This document shows, piece after piece, positions 1-13,977 of a DNA stretch of 64,000 nt. The notes below the pieces were generated by a model that was given only the letters and a program-made list of their open reading frames with translations, ran no database searches and was not told the DNA's origin. The DNA is from Pampus argenteus (lineage: Eukaryota; Chordata; Actinopteri; Scombriformes; Stromateidae): contig CM072863.1 in NCBI GenBank assembly GCA_036937835.1, positions 17,410,001 to 17,474,000 on the forward strand, given 5' to 3'. The first letter of the stretch is position 1. Every line of letters starts with the position of its first letter. Position numbers and translations under genes: made by a program.

Positions 1-1683
1 TCAAGTATTTATGGATAAAATCCAACACTTCATCGTTTCACAAAACATAGTGATAATAATGTTGCTTTTGTTAGCTGAATATCACAATTATTGCACAGGC
101 TTTTTAAACTTAGCTGTTCCTATTGCATCTTTATTTACAGTTAACATGCCATCTTTTATAATTTGTCACAGTTATTATTTAAATGTATATTCTGTGGTTT
201 TAATGAAATATGCCAGTGATACTGATCATAAATTCCTTTGCATTTTACCAAAGGAAATGTATTGTCAGCATGGTCAAATGATGAGGGAGCTGCTACTTTC
301 CTAAAGCCTCTTGAATGCTGTTAATTGGTCTGAAAAGAAATAAGCACAATTTGCATCCGGTCTGGTGCAAAGCACATACGTACCATGAGAGTTGAGAAGA
401 TTATTTTTGTGTTTCTTGGCTTCTCTGTGAGCTTGATGTTTTATTTATCGATGAAACCATGTTGAACTGAGTCAGACCTTTTTGGTCAGGGCTTTTCTAG
501 GCTTGCAGGCAATTTTAATATTCAGAAACTGTGTAATATTTTGAAATAAATAATTCTAAAAAATGCTGAAGCATGTATTTCAGTCTGTGCTGGTCATATT
601 AGACATCAGAGATTTAATTCATCTTAATTTAATCAATCATCTTTTGAAGTCTGACCTTGGAGGAGGAAAAAACTGAAGTCTCTGTCCTGCCAGTTCTTGC
701 TGATGCCAGACAGCTCTTTGCTGTAGGTTTCATTATTTTAGTGAGTTCAGGTCTAGGGAGGGAAGGAGCTCTTATTCAAAAAGGGCACTAGTTCAGTTTT
801 TCTGTCACCATAATAAATCTGGATGACCTCAAAAACTACCTGAGTTAGCAGTGATACATTAAAGCCACATGGGGGCAGTACAGCACCACACATAAGACCA
901 AACCTTCATTCTGCGCTGTGTAATCGTGCCTGCCAGACACTTTTCAACACAATGCAAAGAGACAATAATTATTCACCAATATATCCAAAGGGTCATAGGA
1001 CAACAACGTTTGTTTAAATGCGTTTTCTCAATACCGCAAGTTTGGTGTCAGCAGTCGTGATTCTGCCTGCTTTTTGCGGATGTTGTGTCTGAACTTTCTT
1101 GAGTATTGACAGACACCGGGCCTGTCTGGCATGGACACTATTTATGGCCCTGCTCAGGTTACTGCCACTGACCTCGTAAAGAAATGAAGAATCTCTATGC
1201 ACGGGGGGGGGGGGGGGGATCAAAAGCAGAGGAACCAAGATGTCTGTTCTCATTAACCTTCATGGCAGCTCCAAATCGATGACCAAGTCTTGTGTTTTTT
1301 AGTTTAAATCTGTCTGCTGGATGTATCCGACATTCAAACAACCCCTCAACCCCACCCTCCTACCTAGATAATGTAGAAAATCCTGTGTGTGCGGTGTGGT
1401 CAATGCGAAGGCCACAGTCTAACTTTATACTTGCTCCACTGACTAGCAGGGCGCAGCATATGTGTGTTGTGTATTTAGCGGAGTTGCTGGAATCTCTCTT
1501 TTCTCCTGTCATTAATAAACAGGCCCCACATTTACTGCCTTCGACCCTGATTTGGAGTCTTCTGGAAGTTCATCACCCAAAGTTCTACATCAGCTACGTT
1601 TGGATGGCATTATTTTGCTGTTGTGAGTAATAGTGTGTTTTCCCTTTAAAAAAATGTTGAATTTCTTATCTTTGTTAACACAG
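1..1683. other. Non-coding or intronic, no gene recognised
   Basis: AT-rich sequence with short chance ORFs only. It contains the poly-G run at 1203 and a weak CTCF-like match near 864 (CCACATGGGGGCAG). Confidence 0.5.
1203..1218. repeat. Poly-G run
   Basis: Sixteen consecutive G residues, which is unusual in AT-rich DNA. It can form quadruplex structure and is error-prone in sequencing. Confidence 0.95.
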
Positions 1684-1760
1684 GCCTTATGAACTGAAGA
1701 AATCAGCCTTACGCATCAGAGCAAAAGAGCTGAAAGAGCCTGAAGCTTCATCACCAACCT
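1684..1760 (+). CDS. Candidate coding exon of an unidentified upstream gene
   Basis: A 77-nt segment sits between a good acceptor (TTTGTTAACACAG, ending at 1683) and a near-consensus donor (CCT|GTGAGT at 1761). One frame is open and protein-like, reading P-Y-E-L-K-K-S-A-L-R-I-R-A-K-E-L-K, then E-P-E-A-S-S-P-T. It is basic, K/E-rich and probably helical. As an internal exon it enters in phase 2 and leaves in phase 1. If unspliced it would end as a terminal exon at TAA (1766-1768). I do not recognise the protein and found no convincing partner exon in the first 4 kb. It could belong to a gene that begins left of the window, or be an untranslated exon of the TAFA gene. Confidence 0.35.
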
Positions 1761-1768
1761 GTGAGTAA

Positions 1769-3799
1769 AGTCATCAGATCACACCTGAGTCATAATTCAC
1801 AGGAAGTTTATACATAGTGGTATCTGGTTAGAAGAAAAGTGACTTAGTGTCCTATATTAGTTTGTCTGACATTTCTGCAGTTATATTCTGGAGGTTCTGG
1901 TCCATTATTTACACAGCTATGTGTTACACACACCAGCATATATTTGCTTTTTTTTTCTTTATTATTGTGTAAAGCTGATCTTGCAGCCATTTATCTTTGC
2001 AACATCAACATTAGCATAATCAAATTTATCTTTAAAATGTGTCTCACCTCTGAATTCAGATAAATCAATTACAAAAAGAATCATGTTACATTGGCCACTT
2101 TTCCAGCACCCCACCTCCCACCCCAACACCAGATAAACAATATCCTTCAGAGAGATTCATGAAGTATTATCGATTTAGAAGGAAGAAATATTCCTCAGGT
2201 TATGAGCAGATATCTCCCTAATGTTTTTCTCCCCTGGGTGAAGATTATTGGGAGAATAGATCCCGGAGGAGATCTTATAACCCTGCGACTTTGACACATG
2301 ACACGTCAAAAGGCCTTCAGCAATGTGCACCCTGCAACCATTTCTGCTCAAGACTTTGACACTGAAACAGATGCATACAGTGAAACATGTTAAGAAAACG
2401 GATGGTTCTGTAACAGCAGCTGTATATGTAATGGTAAATATAATGGAAGTAAATTACATTTCTCACCGTTCAACCTAACGCTTTCTATCCCAGGAAAGTG
2501 TTTAGGTCACATGATGTGGTTTCCTCTGATACTGTCTGGACCCTCTGAGGAAGGATAGATGGGATAAGTGCTATGGGCTGGTTCATCCATTAGCTGCATC
2601 ACTTTAAGATAAAAGGCCTCAGATCCCTTGTTGAGATGCACAGGTTGAGAATTGTAGACACAACCACTTGACAGTGCAGACAGGATATTATTATGTTTTT
2701 ATTATATTATGTTTTATCAACTTTCTGGAGTCTTTTCTTTTCTCTTTGCACTGGATTAGCTGCTTGGCAGCCAAGTAATCACACAGAAAAGCACAGTGAC
2801 AGGACAGTCTGGAATGCGCCTGACACTATCCATAGTCCTAAAACTAATGTTTGTTGTTTTTTTATCTAAATCCTGCAACTAAAGGGCTGGAAGTCCTGGC
2901 ATACCCTAATCTGTTCTCAGTTAGAAGCCAGACAAATCGATTTGTAATAGATTTAAGCCGAGCACTTTCTCACTCTACATGCACAGCTAGCAAAATGGTC
3001 AAAGGTGGCTGAAGACAGTAACTGATAAAGTTGTCTTTGATTACAATCATATAAAAGAGTTCAGCAGATGTTGCAATCCTTCCATGTGGAAAAGTCTCTA
3101 ACAACATGAATGCCTCCACTGACACAGGGCCCGTGGTACAGCTCAGCAAGGCTTGCAACAAGGAAGTCGTCTAAATGTATCGAATACGCTTCACCTTGGG
3201 TCGTTAGCAAATATTGATCTCCTCTAAGTCTTAACGACTGCAAATACAGCGCAGAGCAATCAATCGCCATCAACACTAGAATATTCTAGGGATGGAATAA
3301 TTGATAGGCTGTCTCCTGGTGCGTAACGGAGAGGCGGCGGTGATTAAATTCTGTTTAACGTAGCGCGGTGTGTGTGTGTGTGTGTGTAACATGATCGAAG
3401 TGTAGAAGCGAGATGGCCTATTAGCCTAGTATGTGATGAGTAGGGGTCATCGACTCATACACAGTATAGCACCTGTCAGTCTGTGTTACGAGACCCCCCT
3501 CTTTAACTCGACACGCACAGAAACACTCACACCTGTTGCAGCCCTGTAGTGACGTGAACAACTGATGTTTAAGGCATGACCTCCTAACTCAGTCATGTAA
3601 GATTTCTGTGCGTAATCTGAAAAGCACCACCGAAAAGCAAAGAACCAAACCGTAAAGGTTGAGATGAATAAGACTAAATGACTTGCTGGGATGAACTCGT
3701 TGTCATGTATACCATCTCTCCTTGGACGTATAGGCACAGAATGGCCACCCCATCCCGTCCACCCCAACAGCCCAGGCTACTTGTAAACTACATGACATC
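1769..3799. other. Upstream flank of the TAFA promoter
   Basis: No coding exon is recognised. A short GT run lies at 3368-3387. CpGs begin to rise from about 3290. Confidence 0.5.
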
Positions 3800-4388
3800 A
3801 GCGGGTAAGAGGGGGTGTACTCGGGAGCTGGTGAACTGGGCGGGCGCTGTTGCACGTGTTCTGAATGGGGAAGACGCACTCGCATCGCATTCCTCATGTC
3901 CAATCGATCCCTGCTCGGGAGGAGCGACGGGAGCGCAACTATCACTCCTGCATCACTATACCATCACTCTCATCAGCATCTCTCCGCGACTATAACGCCT
4001 ATAGCGTGTGACAGTAGGGCGCAAGGAGGGTAAACTTGTGTGGAGTGTTCGCCAAAAAAACACCAGCCCGGTGTCTTTTGGGGGGGAATTACGCACTTTT
4101 GATGACTTTCTCCTCAGTGTGGTTTTGAGATGGGACGCGGCGAGATCATGGCATGTTGGAGCGCATAACTCTGTTTTCTCACCCGGCTCCGGAGGGCTGC
4201 TACTCTGTCGTGGTAGTCACCCCTGCTTCGGTGTATTTGGCGCGGGCTCCGGGAACTGGACAGGCTTAAAAGGATTGCCCCGAGTCTGGAAAACACCATC
4301 AGTGGAGTTGAAGCTGAAAGTGGCTCCACTGTCTCACCTGGATCCTTTACGATTTCCTGTGATCATGACATCGAGTTTATAGATTTGG
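3800..4388 (+). promoter_or_regulatory. CpG-rich promoter and probable first untranslated exon of the TAFA gene
   Basis: CpG density rises sharply here relative to the AT-rich surroundings. A GC-box-like run starts near 3838 and a perfect E-box (CACGTG) is at 3853-3858. The block ends in a plausible donor, ATTTGG|GTAAGG at 4389. A five-codon ORF (4365-4382, M-T-S-S-L) and other short out-of-frame ATGs argue that any exon here is non-coding. No clear TATA box is seen, so the start site is not defined. The assignment to the TAFA gene is inferred from strand, position and the usual untranslated first exon. CpG-rich sequence recurs at about 4740-5160, which could hold an alternative start. Confidence 0.45.
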
Positions 4389-5188
4389 GTAAGGTGTTGT
4401 TTTGTTTTTTTTCAGTTAAAAATTCAACACTTTAATTAGTATAGATTCACATTTTGAATTTCTTGTCTCGTTATGGCGCACGGTCAATAGGCGAATGAAA
4501 CGAGGATGAGGGGTCAGAGGGGGACTTTGGCTGTGCGGATGTGGAACATTTTCCAGCGGGAGCAGGGAGAGAAGGAGTGGTGATTTATCAGCCTGACTCA
4601 CCAAATGACTGGTGAGCTGAAAGCAACTTTGATGTTCTTGGCTCAGAGCGAAGCCAACATATTATATTACTATTATTTTAATCTATTTGTTTATGTGTTT
4701 ATTTTATTTTTTGCTGAGGAACGATTTCTTAAAAGAACATCAGGATTTCCAGCGAAAACCTGCCTGATCTCCTGACTCCTGCTCCCTCTCCCGCGCGTGA
4801 TTACCATGCGTAAAAATGGAACGCATAAGTCGATCCAAACGGGCATCAATTCCGCTGACCGTGTGTAGCGCGCATGCTGTCGGCCAGAGGCAGGGAAGAT
4901 TGAGGTGAGAATGATGCAGTGTTTCACCACTGCGAGGTTAAATAAGCGATCGGTCGAAATCCGGCGCTGCTTAGCACCTATTGAGTGATCTGCGAAGCTG
5001 ATCCGCTGACCGGGCTCTTTTCACTTCTAATCGCTTCGCATGGATCGTGATCGGCTGGGGGTTAAGAGGAGAGCGCGCGGAGCTCCGGCATATGGGAGAG
5101 AAATGAGGTGCTGCCGGGTTCTCCGGGCAGTTTGCGCACGGAGGCAGGGAGGTGTGTTGCAGGACCTAATGGGCACACTCTATTGGGC

Positions 5189-5256
5189 GCACATACACAC
5201 ACACACACACACAAACTCACTCTCTCTCTCTCTCATGCGCGCACACACACACACAA
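5189..5256. repeat. Compound (CA)n-(CT)n-(CA)n microsatellite
   Basis: A CA run, a CT run with ATGCGCG and a second CA run lie in series just 3' of the CpG-rich block at 4740-5160. Confidence 0.9.
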
Positions 5257-5666
5257 AACAGAGAGGGGAAAATTACTTGGCGCATGTTAATGGACGCAGT
5301 AATGAGACCCAGCCCCTATCGTGTTGGAATTGTTAGTCATCCTTGCCTCCACCCTTTCCTCTCTCATCCCCACCTTCCCTCCCTTTCTGCTTATATCGCT
5401 GGCTTTCCCTCTGCTTGGCTCTGCAATTTGTACTGTATTGAGAGATTGTAATTATTTCCCCTTTGTTTTTAGCACGCAGCACTTGCACTCCACAGAAAGA
5501 AAGTGGTGTCATTAGTGTGACAGTGCGAACAGGAGGCGATGGAGGGAGAGGAGAGGCCCAGGGACTTAATTCTCATTGACAGTCACATTAACACAGGAGC
5601 AGCATTCTTAATCCTGGGGAGATTACTCTCTCCAACCTGACCCCTCTATCACCCAGCCTCCTCCAC

Positions 5667-5696
5667 TCACACACTCACACACACACACACACACAC
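5667..5696. repeat. (CA)n microsatellite
   Basis: A CA run with CTCACA interruptions. Confidence 0.9.
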
Positions 5697-6272
5697 CTGT
5701 TTGAGGGTGGCACTCAGATGCCTGGATCTGCTACTTTTCCTGTTCATATAATGGATAGTGTATGGCTTCTCCGCTATCTTTGTCACCCTTTCCCATCTCC
5801 TCACACCCACCCTCCCTCCCACTGCACTTTTCACATATCTACACACAAAAACTCACACACTTGGCAATTACTTCTCACTCCATGCCCCTATAGTAGCTCC
5901 CAGCGGTGGGACAGCCGGTATCCTCAAAGGGCCGCTCGGGCTCTACATGTTTCAACAGTCTCCTATCTACTTACCCCACAGAGGGCTGTTCAGGATGACT
6001 GGCTAGGAATGAGGGGGAATAGATTGTGTGCATTTGTGATTGTGCATGAGGACACGGCTGAGCAGAGAGGCGACGGACGGCAGCGAGGAGAAGAGAGAAT
6101 GAGGGAGGCGAGAGAAATGAGCTGGAGAGACAGAAAAAATATTTGTGAGATGAGGCGAGGGAAGGAGACTGCGTATATATGGAACGACCTGTGTGTGTCT
6201 AGAAAGAACTATGCACAATGGGATCTTGTGTATCTGTGTGTTTTTGTACACAAGTAAGATGATGATGATGAT

Positions 6273-6298
6273 TGTGTGTGTGTGTGTGTGTGTGTGTG
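6273..6298. repeat. (TG)13 microsatellite preceded by (GAT)n
   Basis: A pure TG run directly after four GAT units (6258-6271). Confidence 0.95.
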
Positions 6299-8529
6299 GT
6301 TGGGGGCTTCTGGGGGATATGCTAAATGAATAAGCAGGGAATCAGGCATGTAGGACTGGTGAGGTGACAGCAGTACGACAGATTGGAGATCACCTCCACA
6401 CACACTGGCATTAACAGATTGACTGTGATGAATGGATACTTCCTAACTGCGAGAAGGAGGAGGACAAGAGAAAAGAGAAGAGAGGAGAGGCACTCTTTCA
6501 TGTCATGGGCAGAAAGATGGGAAAAGAATTCTCATTTATAAATGACAGTGTCCTGGACAGATTTTCATCTCAGGCAGTTTCTGGGTGTATTGAGTCAGAG
6601 AACATGAATTGGCGTCTTGCAGTAGTGGTGGACAATAACGCCTTCACTCATCCTCATGAAATCCAGTTCAAAGAAAATCCACTGATGTCTCATCTCAAGC
6701 AGGAGAGACATGACTCCAATAGAGGAAGGAGGCATATTAGATCAATGACTGTGAGTGTTGCCTCTATAGGTCTGTGCATGGTGTGGAAGTGCTTCTTGCC
6801 ACAAAACCACAATTGGACAGAGGTCATGACTCCTGGTAAAAAAGGGTAAAGTTCAGATGTTGCTGACAGGCTACAGTGGTAACATGTGATACCTTGTTAA
6901 CTGTGTGTAGTGACTCAGATTTGATCCGCTAAATTTGAGCCTCTATGAATGAAATTAATGTTCAGTTACTCCAGGGAAGGATTATTTGTCAACCCTTCAC
7001 AGACAAGGGATACGTAACTACATATAAAGTCATAGTTTACCCACATTACTGTACATACATATCAATAAGAAAAAACTAAACACACAGCTTATCCAACCCT
7101 AAAAGTCATTTAAGTGTCCTGTAAGAAAAGGTGTAGAAGATAATTCTAAAGTTGGGTTTTAATTTCATCCACAACTTTGTACGAGTGCTCTGAACATTGG
7201 AGGTCACATGTTTGAGCTCCACAGCTCAAACGTGTGTGTTCCTTGTGCTCCATTCTCCCCACTATCAGTCAGTCAACCAGTGACAGAGGGGCCTTGGTCT
7301 TCTGTATGGCACCATCACACCCTCCAGACTTTCTAATTTTATTAATCTCATCCATCTCATAGGCTCTGCTTTGACTGACACCTCTCACCGTCACATGGCC
7401 TTCCTCTGTCCAGCCCAGAGAAGACCGTTGTGAAAGGCACTGCAGCCACATTCAAAGTTACTGATCTCATCCCTTGAATGTAGTTGACACATTCCAGGTT
7501 GGTGGATTATTGTTCTTTATGTGGCAACAGCATTTTCAGAATGTATTATGTACCGTTGAGGGACTGTTTTTTTTTTTTTTTTTTTAATTAACATCTGTTT
7601 GAAAATTGAAATTAATTAATTAACATTTATTTTTAGTCATTATCAATTGGGAGACAGTTTTTGGGACGTTGTAACACTGTTGCTAAAACTGAAAATAACA
7701 TCGCTTTACCCACCTCAAGGTGATTTTCTCTACAGCTCCAACTCACTTTGACCATGACAAATCTCCCTAAGTGATAGTAATGATTGTAATTGAACAGGCA
7801 CAGTTCCTTCCCACAGTGCTCTATCTATCACCTTGGATGCAATCTGCTGCCTTCACTCGTGTGTCTGTATTTGTGTGTGTGTGTGTGCGTCTGTCTGTGT
7901 CTCTTCAAGAGACAGTGTGTCCCTGTTCGCTCCCCTCTGGCAGCTGGCAGATGTGCTAGTAACCGCGAGCAACAGTGTGAGTGTGTGGGAGTGTTAGTGT
8001 GTTTGTGGGATTATGAAAAGCTCCCAGCATGCGCTGCAGCACGGGTACACCGTGAAGCCGCTGCGAGGAAGCGGTGTGGTAGTGGTGGCAGAGCCTGGGG
8101 CGGTCATCACAGCAACCATCAAACAACAACGCGCCTCATGGTGGAGTGGGGGTGGAGGGGATGGGGGTGCCAAGGGTTTAACCCTGTAGGATGCTGGGCA
8201 TGAAACAGGGAAACTGTGGAAGCATGAGGGAGGAGAGGAAGAGAGAGGAGCAAGAGAGAATGAGGGTTGGTTGTGTGAGCAGAAAACTGAACTGAATAGA
8301 TGTGTGAGAGAAAGGAGTATAGGTAGTCAGGACTGACTGGGAATCTGTCAGTCGAGTGGGTAAGTGTGTGTGTGTGTGTGTGTGTGTGCTGGAGGTGATG
8401 GCTTTGTAATGAAAACAGCAGGCAGCCAGTGGTCGAGGGTTCCTCTTGGTGTGTGACTGATGTCAGTCACCGGTGGACAACAGACTCCCCTGGGGATGGC
8501 TGCTCGGATGAGGGTGAATCATTGGCTCT

Positions 8530-8531
<2 letters not shown>

Positions 8532-8573
<42 letters not shown>
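8532..8573. repeat. (GT)21 microsatellite
   Basis: A pure 42-bp GT run. A second GT run lies at 8364-8388 and another at 7873-7888. Confidence 0.95.
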
Positions 8574-8575
<2 letters not shown>

Positions 8576-9030
8576 GTACATATCTAAAGTAATTTCACAA
8601 TCACTGTAATTCTTTAACATTTTTGTGTTTATCTCATCCGCAATTAAATAACTTTGATCGTTTGCCATATCTTTCAGTTGGATTTGAATTTATGAAAGTG
8701 AAGGTGAATAACGTCATGCTGTAGGAACAATAATCTACACACAGTCACATTATGGGCCTCATATTGTGAGTTATTTGGAAACAAAAAGCTAGTCCACACA
8801 AGGAACACTATTCGATTTGAGGATTAGTTTGGACTTGGTTTTTGGTGGGGTTGAAGTTAGGCATGTAGTGGTTGTCTTTAAAGATAGGGCAAATCTCCAC
8901 AGAGTTAGTATTAAATTATTAAAAAAAGTGTTTGTGTATTCGTTTGTGAGGTGAGAATATGCAAGTACAAGCACAAGTACGTCAATATGAAATGTTTTTG
9001 CTTGTGTACGATCCTTGTATGTATTCTAAG

Positions 9031-9032
<2 letters not shown>

Positions 9033-9073
<41 letters not shown>

Positions 9074-9094
9074 GCGTGTGCGTGTGCATGTGTG
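9033..9094. repeat. (TG)n with TGCG variants
   Basis: About 36 bp of pure TG, then a TGTGCG higher-order repeat and TGTGCATG. This is compound alternating purine-pyrimidine DNA. Confidence 0.95.
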
Positions 9095-10255
9095 AGACAG
9101 AGAGAAAGAGATAGTGAAGGAAGAGAGCAGGTTAGAGGCCCTGCTTGTCTCAGGAGAGCAGAGTTATATGGTGTCATGCTCTGGAGACCCACAGACAAAT
9201 TAATTCACTTATTGACACTACTGACACGTTTCAGTGACTTTGTAAAATGAACAATTGATCAGGCTTTCTCTCTCTCTCTTCTCACTCTCTCCTCATTCTC
9301 TCACACTTCATTTTCCCATCCTATCTCTTTTTCTTCTTCCCTCCCTCCTTTTCTCCCCTTCTCCGCTCTGACTTCCTCTGCCGGTTCCTGCCTTTCCCTT
9401 CCTTGTACTTCTTTCCTCCTCTCTATCCAATTCTCCTTTTCCTTTGGCTGGCCAGTTGATAGGCGTGGCACGTACAGTAATTAATATAATTATGCGCAAG
9501 CTGGTCATTAGCAGGAAACGGGACTGATATAATCAAGATGTCAGTTTGTCTGCTATATGAGTTTCTGTGTGTGTATATATAGATGCGCAGAGATAGCAAA
9601 GGTGTGTGTATGTGTGAGACGGAGAGACAAGCAGAGGTTGTTAAAGCAGCTGTGAGTGAGCTTTAGCTGCGTGTGTGTCAATTGATTTAAGGCTGTTGTG
9701 TTCAGAGTCAGCCCAGAGTTGGTCTAGTGAGATTTTGACCAGTGCTTTGCCCTGGGCTAGAGGAGTAGCTACAACTACAGAGAGGCTGATGATACTCATA
9801 GAAAATCAAAGCAGGCTCCACATCAAGGTTGTTTATTTTCCATGAATCATAATTTGAACACAAAACACAATGAATGGCCACTGCTCTCAGGAGACTTGCT
9901 GTCAGGGCTTCGGCCTGCTTTTGTTTGCTTCTGGGCTGCCATTCGATACCAACAGCCACAGAGGAAGGGTCCAGTCAGGGTTGGTAGTACTCGCTCCTTT
10001 TGATACTTCATTTCTACAGGTTTGAAAGGGAAAAAAAACACAGAGACAGTATGGGGAGTGGGGAAAAGAATAGAGACTCAGTGAAAGGGAGAGTAGATGA
10101 AGAAAAAAATAAATAGCACACTGTACACAAATTATTATATTTGCTTACAATCCCAATACTAAGAAAGTCTGGTATTATTAATTTTGATAATACTAGTAAT
10201 AAATAGAGCCATGTTGTAAGAGGCAACTTTACATTTATTTGCAATTTTGAATAAA

Positions 10256-10299
<44 letters not shown>
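10256..10299. repeat. (TG)n microsatellite
   Basis: A TG run with one GC variant, followed by GCATGCATGCATG, in the first TAFA intron. Confidence 0.95.
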
Positions 10300-10300
<1 letters not shown>

Positions 10301-13300
10301 ATGCATGCATGTACGTGTGTGTGTGCATGTGCTTGCATGCACAAGCAATCATTCTTGCAGGAAACATAGCAGTGGACTTTGCAGGAAAGATCGCAGATCA
10401 CTGGTGGAGACAGAGAGCTCAGTGAGTGAGCATAACAGTACATAAAGATTGCACTTCATCATTCTAAATCACTTTTTTATCACAAAAGCAAGCTGCAGCC
10501 AGCAAGAATAAAAGAGGAGTAACAACAGGGTAAAGGAATCAATTCCGCTGATACCTGGTTTGTCTCGGTTGTGTTGATAGGAGGAAACTCTTGCAAAATG
10601 TGTGTGGGTGTGTATAGTCATCTAAAAATGTCTCCCTTGCTTTCCACCTTTCTATCCATCTTCCAGTGCTGAGGGACACTGACTTTTAATGGCCTTTTAT
10701 TGCTTTATTAGAGTGTGCCAGAGTTACGGCCTGGGCCCTGCCTCTGTCTGTCAGCGGCTGATCTATGTCGGCTCATGCTGGCTGTCTGGGTTTTAAACGA
10801 CACACTTGTAAACAGGAATCCAGGGACCAGGTTGTGACTGTAGAATTCTTGTTTTAGCGAGCTAATGTTTATTAGCCCATTAGTGTCTGTACTTTTTTCC
10901 CCTCCATAAAACAAGTAACATCTTACATCTGCCTCTAGTCCTCCCCTGCTTTAGTGGAAGAAGATTTTAATGAGACTTGCTAGCAATGTGTGAATGTGAC
11001 AAGTACATTCAGCAAAAGCAGACTCTCAAATAGACTATGAGACAATTACTCTTACATGTTTTTGGATAGTAGACTTGTTTCTGAACTGTTTTTGTGTATG
11101 GCTGTGCTATGTGAACACTTTTGTGTGTTAAATCATAGGTAGATTCAGACCTATGTACTATAGAGTGCAAATGTGTACATTGAGTTTGTATGTGTATACT
11201 AGCTGGAGAGGTACTTCTTACTTTTATCCAGAAGTGGAGTGGAGTTGGTAGAAAGAGAAGGAGAGAGGAGGCAAAGAGCAATCTTGAAAGACACAAAGGA
11301 CAACAAACTCAAAAATAGGTTGATGTTTTGGACATGCACACACATATTCTGTGGTCACCGGATCCTGAAACGATGGCTCGTGCAACAAAGTGAGATTTGG
11401 ACTTAAGTGCAGGCAGATCAATTGAGCTGTAATGGTGCCTTAGTGCCGAGGCCATTCTGTGAATTCTGTAGTCAGTATGAGAGCCAGGTAACAGTCCTGA
11501 ATTCAGATTTAAACTCGCAAACCTCTGTCCTCTTGCTCTCCCTGCCTGACCATTTCACCAAACAGAGGATCCTCTACTTAATTGTGTGTTGGTTTATTGG
11601 AGGAAAGTGCAGTGGAGGAGGTGTGGCAGTAAACGGGTACAATGTTATTATTGTTCTTGAATGGCTTCTGATCATACAGTGCTCAGTTATGGTCATGCAA
11701 GAGTATGTTTAGATATTGCTGGTTTAGGAGCATATATTTATATAAAGGGTTTACTAAACTACAATATCCAAAATATAGCTATATGTATATATAAGTGATA
11801 TAAGTAAATTGTGTCAGTAGTGTAAAGTCAGCAGGAACATGGTCATATTTGTGCACATAAAATTCATGAAAAACAACTATGCATGCACAATTTGTATGAG
11901 TAAAAATTTACAATTTACAACTCATATCATTTTTGAAACGGTCTGGTTATTCACACGCTTATATAGAACTGTGGTTTGATTAATGTGTGTGTGTGTCTGT
12001 CGTGTGTCTAAGTCACATACTGCAAGATTTCTACTTCACTGCCCCTGCCTAATGCCATCCCATGCTCTTTCTGATACACACACACAATACACAATCGTGC
12101 GCTGTGATTTGTTCATTTAAGGTGAAGAAGAAAATTAGGTGTGATATGATTGGGACTTGCAGGGAGGTATTGACTTTGTTTGTAGCAGACAGAAAACAGC
12201 GGGAGAGAAGAAAGCAGAGATATTCATCTGCACTCTGATAAAGGGAGTAGAGAGGAGATAGAAAAGGAGTACAAGAGAGAGACACAAATTTAGATATATG
12301 GAGGCATGCTGCGTTAGAGACCAATAGTGAGAGACATAAAGAGGAACAAACAACAAACAGGAAAATGACGTGAAACTAAGGAGATAGAAAAATGTAAGAG
12401 CCTCTGGCTTATGAATACATACAAGTGTCTTAATTTAAGTTTGTGTGTGTATGTGTGAAAGTGTGCCTTTTTGCGTGTGGGCACACACCCGCACACTCTC
12501 TATCTGCCCAGCGACCCAGAGGAAATGGCGAGGATCCGAATGCTGTAATGGTTTAGAGTCGAAGGCAGACAAATATATAGAAGCAGAACATTACACTCCC
12601 TAACTGAATGTTAATACCGTGCATATCGGCAGAAATCTGAAACGCTTCACATAAGATTGCATTGGGCTCTGTGCTGTCGCCCGTTTCATTTTCAATATCT
12701 TTCCGCCTTAGGGAGATGCACTTTGTTTTACACTGATATGCTTTTTGTCTGCTTGGTCTGCATCTAGGCACAGAAAAATCAGCATTCTGAGATACTAGCG
12801 TGATTCTTGTGTGGTCCTCTCCGATCTCACTGCATTACTATTTTCCACCCATGTGAACCCATATGCTGTCATTTTTATGCCAGTACCTGGGATCTATTCT
12901 TCTACATCATTATTAATTCAAATATTTAGTACTTTGCAGGACATTATTTTGTCATTATTTTGAGTTTACTCCCAAAACACAATTTTGAACATCATGTGAT
13001 ATCAAAACTTTTAGCAGTGTTAGTTGCACACTGCAGCACACATATTACATTTATATTACGGCAATCACCGTACATGGTTGATAGAAGGAGAATGTATGTA
13101 CCTGTATCATGAAGAATCACCCTCTCCATAGTATTCATATCCATACTGTCAAGGCAAAATCATACATTATCTATTATCTAAAACTCTGAGACAGACTTTT
13201 ACAGATGTATATATCTCCTTCCTGTTTTTTTCATCAAATCTGATAAACAGCATGTTAGGGAATGCAATTACTCCAGTCAGAGATAACACATCTATTTAAT

Positions 13301-13925
13301 ACAGATAAACCATAGATATTCACAAAAGCCCAGAGACGAACACTGTTACATATTAAACAGGTGACACCGAGGTTATCAAGTAATGGTGCAGTTTCTATTC
13401 TTCTCAGGAGCTCAGTTCTACTGAACAGGAACTTCCTGTATAGTCCTGACAGATGATATAATCTCTGTGACTGCATGTTACTGACAAACAGCAGAGTATC
13501 AGCGACATCTCCATCATGCAGAAAGTGTTATGCTGTTTTATTTGTGATGCGCAACATTCATGTTTCCTGATGTGGCAGATAAGGTCACTGAGACTTCTAA
13601 TTTTGTGAATAATGCGTGCATGTTTTTGCGATTGCTCAAGTGTGCTCGGAAACTGCTGGCAGATGATGCTGTTTGGATGCAGGGCACACAGATTTATTTG
13701 TGGCCGAGGTGGGATTGTCTCATCGCATGTCAATGAACCCCCATGTCACTCCTGTTTGATTATTGTAAGAAATGACACAAATCAGCCTTTCAGCCCACAG
13801 AGACGCACACACACACACAGAGGGAGAGAGGAGGTGGAGAGGGTGATATAGGAGTAGGGATAATTTTAGAAAGAGCGAGAGACTTGATGTTCTCAGATAA
13901 TCTTGAGCATGTCTGTGTTGTTAAA

Positions 13926-13929
13926 GTGT

Positions 13930-13975
<46 letters not shown>
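13926..13975. repeat. (GT)n microsatellite
   Basis: A 50-bp GT run with one TA interruption near its start, in the first TAFA intron. Confidence 0.95.

Positions 13976-13977
<2 letters not shown>

Noticed and set aside
864..877. CTCF-like CCACATGGGGGCAG
   Set aside because: Two mismatches in the invariant core. Kept only as a weak note.
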